From assembly GCA_017532155.1 (NCBI GenBank), contig JAFXJP010000040.1, positions 1 to 39,991 on the forward strand: DNA of 39,991 bases. The letters are read 5' to 3'. Below the pieces are notes generated by a model. The model did no database searches. It had not been told where the DNA came from and was given only the letters and a program-made list of their open reading frames with translations. Position numbers and translations under genes: made by a program. Shown here piece after piece: positions 36,716 through 39,991 of this stretch. This DNA is from Clostridia bacterium (GTDB lineage: Bacteria > Bacillota > Clostridia > Christensenellales > Aristaeellaceae). Position 1 is the stretch's first letter; every line of letters begins with the position of its first letter.

Positions 36716-37918
36716 TTATTTTTCTACGCTCTTGGATTGTTTCGAAAAGAGCTTGCTTTTTACGTCAATCAGCCAGGTTTTAAGTGATTGTTTGTCTGTC
36801 GGCGTACCCAGCCTTCCGGCGTCGGCGTCCAGCACCACGCGGCAGATATTGGCTACCACCGGGCCGGCAATCAGGCCCAGCACGCCGATCATCTGGAAGC
36901 CGGCAAACATGCTCATCATGGTTACCAGCGGATAGAGGCCAAGCTGCTTGCCGACGATGCGCGGCTCGATGGTCTGGCGGACGATCAGGCTGGTCAGGTA
37001 TACAATAAACAGCCCCAGCGCCGAGGAATAATGCCCCAGGATCAGATCGATGATCGCCCAGGTGTTGATCACCAGGCCGGCGCCTACCACGGGCAGCGCA
37101 TCAGCCACGCCGATGATCAGGCCCATCAGCAACGCATAGCGCTTGCCAATGATGATCAGGCCGAAGATGACCACCACCATCAGCACAAAGGAGATAAACA
37201 GCTGTGCGCGGATCTGCCCGAAAATGGCAAAGATGACGCCGTTCTTGATCAGACCGAACTGCTTGACCACATTGCCCGGGAAGGTGCGTTTGAAGTAATT
37301 GGCAATGCGCTCGCGGTCGTAGCTCATGTAGAAGGTGCACATGATCGTCAGCACGATGGTGAGGATCACATACGGCAGCGAGGTGGCGGTGGAAATCACC
37401 GTTGTCACCGTGCCCCAGGTGACTTTGCCGGTCAGGTTGGCGGCCACGCTCAGTACGTTCTGATATACGGTGTTCAGCAGGTTGCGGACAATATCCAGGA
37501 AGTTTTCCGGCAACAGATGGCTGTATTCGTTGTAAAGGTCGGTGATCCACACAGTCACCGTGTCGTAAGCCGTCTTGGCCATATTGGGCAGGCCGGCCAC
37601 AAAGCTGATGGCTTCGGTGATCACACGGTTGGCAAAGATGATTACAATCGCTGTGATCATGCCAAAGAGCACGAACATGCACAAAAGCGTTGCCAGCGAG
37701 CGCGCCGCCTTGAACCGGCGGAAAAGCTTGCGCAGCACGCGGGCCACAGGCTCCATCAGCGAGGCGAAGAAGAACGCCAGCACTGTCGGCCAGCAATAGG
37801 GAAATACTTTGGCGGCAATTAAACAGCCCAGCACTGTGATGCCAATCAGCATCAATCGGCGCGGTACATCGTTATACGCCTTGTTCCAGGCGGATAGCTT
37901 TTCTAAAAATGTATTCAT
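36716..37918 (-). CDS. AI-2E/PerM-family membrane transporter
   Basis: A 400-aa integral membrane protein of the UPF0118 family (AI-2E, PerM, YtvI). It has the usual layout: a helix pair near the N-terminus (LMLIGITVLGCLIAAKVFPY, then a second ending FFASLMEPV), a middle amphipathic region, and a C-terminal block of helices with ADALPVVGAGLVINTWAIID and RIVGKQLGLYPLVTMMSMFAG. Members were linked to AI-2 export and to ion or cation antiport; the substrate is not predictable. ATG at 37918 follows AGGAGG by five bases; an upstream ATG at 37936 does not. Confidence 0.92.
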   Translation of the reverse strand: MNTFLEKLSAWNKAYNDVPRRLMLIGITVLGCLIAAKVFPYCWPTVLAFFFASLMEPVARVLRKLFRRFKAARSLATLLCMFVLFGMITAIVIIFANRVITEAISFVAGLPNMAKTAYDTVTVWITDLYNEYSHLLPENFLDIVRNLLNTVYQNVLSVAANLTGKVTWGTVTTVISTATSLPYVILTIVLTIMCTFYMSYDRERIANYFKRTFPGNVVKQFGLIKNGVIFAIFGQIRAQLFISFVLMVVVIFGLIIIGKRYALLMGLIIGVADALPVVGAGLVINTWAIIDLILGHYSSALGLFIVYLTSLIVRQTIEPRIVGKQLGLYPLVTMMSMFAGFQMIGVLGLIAGPVVANICRVVLDADAGRLGTPTDKQSLKTWLIDVKSKLFSKQSKSVEK

Positions 37919-37963
37919 ATAGACCTCCTGGCCCAACTGGAAGAAAAATGACTGGATATATTT

Positions 37964-37992
37964 ATTGTATCAGAAGGAAACAAAAAACGCAA
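37964..37992 (-). promoter_or_regulatory. Promoter of the AI-2E-family gene
   Basis: On the minus strand, TTGCGT (37987-37992), 17 bp, TACAAT (37964-37969). Confidence 0.6.
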
Positions 37993-38040
37993 CTGATCTC
38001 AGGGGATAAACATGTAAACATAATGAATACAGCAGATTAT

Positions 38041-38069
38041 TTGACACAACGCGGCATCGCGGGTATACT
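38041..38069 (+). promoter_or_regulatory. Promoter of asnA
   Basis: Perfect TTGACA (38041-38046), 17 bp, TATACT (38064-38069), 34 bp upstream of the start codon. The leader is too short for a T-box. Confidence 0.8.
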
Positions 38070-38102
38070 AAATAAATACCATGCACGAGGAGGAGGAAAC
38101 GC

Positions 38103-39110
38103 ATGAGCCGCGTTTTTGTCCCTGAAAATTATTCCTCTGCGCTGTCGCTGTATGACACGCAGGAGGCTATTTCGCTGATCAAAAAGACATTTGAAAAATT
38201 GCTGTGCAACGCGCTCAATTTAAAGCGCGTGTCTGCGCCTTTGTTTGTAGAGGGCGCAAGCGGCCTTAATGACGACCTTTCGGGCGTTGAGCGCCCGGTT
38301 GATTTCACTGTGCGTGAAACGGGCACCAAGGCGCAGGTGGTGCATTCTCTGGCCAAGTGGAAGCGCCAGGCGCTGCATCAGTACGGCTTCCCGGTGGGCG
38401 AGGGCTTGTATACCGATATGAACGCCATCCGCCGCGATGAGGATCTGGATAACCTGCACTCCATTTATGTGGACCAGTGGGACTGGGAAAAGGTGATTAC
38501 CGAGGAGGAGCGCACGCTCGATACCCTCAAGGACGCCATGCAGCGCATCGTTACCGCCGTGTGCGGCACGCTGGATTTTATCAAGTGGCGCTACCCGAAC
38601 CTGCCTGTCACGCTCTCGCGCGATATCGTATTTGTTACCACGCAGGAATTGGAGGATATGTATCCCGACAAGACCGGCAAGGAGCGCGAAAATCTTTTCC
38701 TCAAGGAGCATAAGACCGTAGGCATTTTGCAGATCGGCGGCAAGCTGCGCTCCGGCAAGCCGCATGACGGCCGTGCGCCCGACTACGACGACTGGCAGCT
38801 CAACGGCGATATCATGTTCTACAATGAAGTGCTGGACTGCGCTTTTGAGCTAAGCAGCATGGGCATTCGCGTGTCGCCCGAGTCGCTGCGCTGTCAGCTG
38901 GAGGAATCCGGCAAGCAGGAGCGCGCTGCGCTTCCCTTCCACAAGAAGCTCCTGAACGGCGAATTGCCCTATACTATGGGCGGCGGCGTGGGCCAGAGCC
39001 GCATGTGCATGCTGCTGTTGGGCAAGGCGCATATCGGCGAGGTGCAGTCCTCCTTCTGGGATCAGGAAACGCACAGGATCTGCGAAGAAAACAATATTGT
39101 GCTGCTGTAA
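38103..39110 (+). CDS. asnA: Aspartate-ammonia ligase (asparagine synthetase A)
   Basis: A 335-aa class II aminoacyl-tRNA-synthetase-like enzyme that makes asparagine from aspartate, ammonia and ATP. Conserved segments: VSAPLFVEGASGLNDDLSGV, VHSLAKWKRQAL, GEGLYTDMNAIRRDED, SIYVDQWDWEKVI, and the C-terminal GGGVGQSRMCMLLLGKAHIG with the motif 3 arginine. The length equals typical AsnA. A GAGGAGG ribosome binding site lies upstream of the ATG. It is monocistronic, with its own promoter and a family I terminator element downstream. Confidence 0.97.
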   Translation: MSRVFVPENYSSALSLYDTQEAISLIKKTFEKLLCNALNLKRVSAPLFVEGASGLNDDLSGVERPVDFTVRETGTKAQVVHSLAKWKRQALHQYGFPVGEGLYTDMNAIRRDEDLDNLHSIYVDQWDWEKVITEEERTLDTLKDAMQRIVTAVCGTLDFIKWRYPNLPVTLSRDIVFVTTQELEDMYPDKTGKERENLFLKEHKTVGILQIGGKLRSGKPHDGRAPDYDDWQLNGDIMFYNEVLDCAFELSSMGIRVSPESLRCQLEESGKQERAALPFHKKLLNGELPYTMGGGVGQSRMCMLLLGKAHIGEVQSSFWDQETHRICEENNIVLL

Positions 39111-39190
39111 GAGGGACGTTCGAGGGACGGCTTTTGTGTCAAAAGCCTCCCTCGAGCTCCCTCGAAAACCACTCTGTGGTTGGCTTGTTA

Positions 39191-39263
39191 TGGCAGGCTA
39201 TACGAAAAAAGATCTGAAATCGAATGTACGAGCAAGCTCGTTCCTCGGTTTCAGATCTTTTTT
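39191..39263 (+). terminator. Family I terminator element, copy D (divergent)
   Basis: TGGCAG (39191-39196), arms AAAAAAGATCTGAAA (39205-39219) and TTTCAGATCTTTTTT (39249-39263), and the conserved CGAGCAAGCTCG apex. The inner core is diverged from copies A-C. It lies in sense orientation 80 bp after asnA. Confidence 0.85.
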
Positions 39264-39392
39264 CTTGCCCGTTTCACGGGCGCGATGGCTGCGCCATCGG
39301 CCTGCCGCGTTGTTGTGTGTTTGCGCCCGCGGGGGTATCGCCGTTTTTCCTGCAGGAAAACGAGCGGGATTAGGATAACGCCGCTGCGGCGG

Positions 39393-39475
39393 CTACACCT
39401 CATCCGTCTCGCTGTGCTCGATACCTTCCCCTCAAGGGGCAGGTGGTGCGGTTTACCGCACCGGATGAGGTGTAG
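39393..39475. repeat. Palindromic intergenic repeat
   Basis: Perfect 14-bp inverted repeat CTACACCTCATCCG (39393-39406) and CGGATGAGGTGTAG (39462-39475), enclosing CCTTCCCCTCAAGGGG and GGTGCGGTTTACCGCACC hairpins. It shares modules with 9590-9745. Confidence 0.75.
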
Positions 39476-39574
39476 CGCTCCGCAGAGCGCGTTACCCCCA
39501 CCCCGCAGGCGATACCACACAATCAATCGGCAGGCCGATCACGCAAAGCGTGATCGCGCGCGTGGAACGCGCAG

Positions 39575-39650
39575 AAAAAGAGAGTGAAGATCAGCGAATC
39601 GAGCTTGCTCGATTTCCTGAGATTCACTCTCTTTTTCACACAGCCTGCCA
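39575..39650 (-). terminator. Family I terminator element, copy C
   Basis: On the minus strand: TGGCAG (39645-39650), arms AAAAAGAGAGTGAA (39623-39636) and TTCACTCTCTTTTT (39575-39588), core AATCTCAGGAAATCGAGC-AA-GCTCGATTCGCTGATCTT. It lies in sense orientation downstream of the peptidase gene ending at 39740. Confidence 0.87.
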
Positions 39651-39739
39651 AAACCGACCAACCAAAGACTGCCTTTCGGGGTGAGCTCGAGAGGGGGCTT
39701 TGGGCTCCAAAGCCGCCCTCTCGAACGCCCTCCCCCCGC

Positions 39740-39991
39740 TTACTTCTTTTCCTTCTTGAACAAATATTCCTCTACCTTGCCCTTGATCTCATCGCTGATC
39801 TCGCGCTTGATGGGGAAAACCTCCGCGCTGTCCACGCGCTTTGCCAGGTGCAGCGCCTGACGGAGGGTAATATCCAGAGACTTTTCATCCAGATAATTGC
39901 TCTTGAAGTTATCGCGGCGGTCATGGATATAGCCTGCGCCCATGGTGCCAAAGCGGCACAGGTTGACGGCGGGAACGCCGTGATCGGCAAA
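39740..39991 (-). CDS. M28-type zinc aminopeptidase, C-terminal part
   Basis: The last 83 codons of a gene entering from the right edge; the frame is open to the window end. FADHGVPAVNLCRFGTMGAG followed by YIHDRRDNF and LDITLRQALHLAKRV resembles the end of M28-family metallopeptidases, where IHxxxD supplies a late zinc ligand. The tail FPIKREISDEIKGKVEEYLF is typical of the family in Clostridia. The catalytic first half is outside the window, so the assignment rests on this segment alone. A family I terminator lies downstream. Confidence 0.7.
   Translation of the reverse strand, partial: FADHGVPAVNLCRFGTMGAGYIHDRRDNFKSNYLDEKSLDITLRQALHLAKRVDSAEVFPIKREISDEIKGKVEEYLFKKEKK

Larger units (their letters stand above)
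39111..39735. repeat. Large imperfect inverted duplication between asnA and the M28 peptidase gene
   Basis: The left unit (39111-39263) and right unit (39575-39735, inverted) share, in order: a CGAG-type hairpin with GGCTTTT/AAAAGCC or GGGCTTT/AAAGCC; CTCGAGCTC; GGTTGG; TGGCAGGCT; and a family I terminator. Each unit runs 5' to 3' from the end of the neighbouring gene. Between them lies a palindromic repeat (39393-39475). I see no gene in 39111-39739. Confidence 0.7.

Noticed and set aside
38041-38102. T-box leader before asnA
   Set aside because: Only about 27 nt lie between the likely transcription start and the start codon, far too short for a T-box.

Overview
The window reads as a chromosomal piece of a monoderm, probably spore-forming Clostridia-type Firmicute with moderately high GC. 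Supporting this are strong AGGAGG ribosome binding sites, a CwlD-like amidase, a SpoVB-like flippase, a VanW protein, an AsnA-type asparagine synthetase, a LexA box of Bacillus/Clostridium type and TTGACA-17-TATAAT promoters. The lineage (perhaps Christensenellales- or Oscillospirales-like gut bacteria) is a guess from protein style only. I see no rRNA, tRNA, CRISPR array, intact prophage or insertion sequence.

Layout. 1-2026: end of a sugar ABC permease and its solute-binding protein. 2151-5395 (minus): MoxR ATPase, DUF58 and DUF4129 membrane protein operon. 5546-9135 (minus): HAD phosphatase, RecF, RlmH, a second HAD phosphatase and a CwlD-like amidase, ending at a 190-bp cluster of DnaA-box-like sequences (9278-9464). 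9756-17493: carbohydrate accessory genes, namely an FAD-dependent oxidoreductase, a P-loop ATPase of unknown role, two cysteine-type sulfatases, a HAD phosphatase and a TIM-barrel isomerase. 17748-19259: secreted L,D-transpeptidase. 20013-24582: Gld-like ABC exporter operon (ATPase, permease, GldG-like, DUF4340). 24753-27228 (minus): VanW then TetR. 27435-29658: two-component system and a CrtO-like acyltransferase. 29756-31859: promoter with a LexA box driving two small phage-like regulators and a SpoVB-like flippase. 31965-34248: divergent FAD oxidoreductase and TIM-barrel isomerase. 34508-34855: XRE regulator. 35100-36662: magnesium transporter MgtE behind a structured leader with a short upstream ORF. 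36716-39110: AI-2E-family membrane protein and AsnA. 39740-39991: end of an M28-type peptidase.

How the genes may work together. The ABC importer, two sulfatases without signal peptides, two TIM-barrel isomerases, two FAD oxidoreductases and HAD phosphatases fit uptake and intracellular breakdown of modified (sulfated) sugars. The MoxR cluster, amidase, transpeptidase, VanW, flippase and Gld-like exporter form an envelope theme.

The most unusual content is non-coding. (1) A family of terminator hairpins occurs in four copies, all in sense orientation downstream of genes, with a conserved core and completely exchanged outer stems. (2) A second multi-hairpin element of about 160 bp is present twice, again sense and 3' of genes. 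(3) The mgtE leader combines a proline-containing upstream ORF with two mutually exclusive helices, one of which covers the mgtE ribosome binding site. (4) A DnaA-box cluster with AT-rich stretches lies near recF and rlmH, which could be a replication origin or a DnaA-binding locus.
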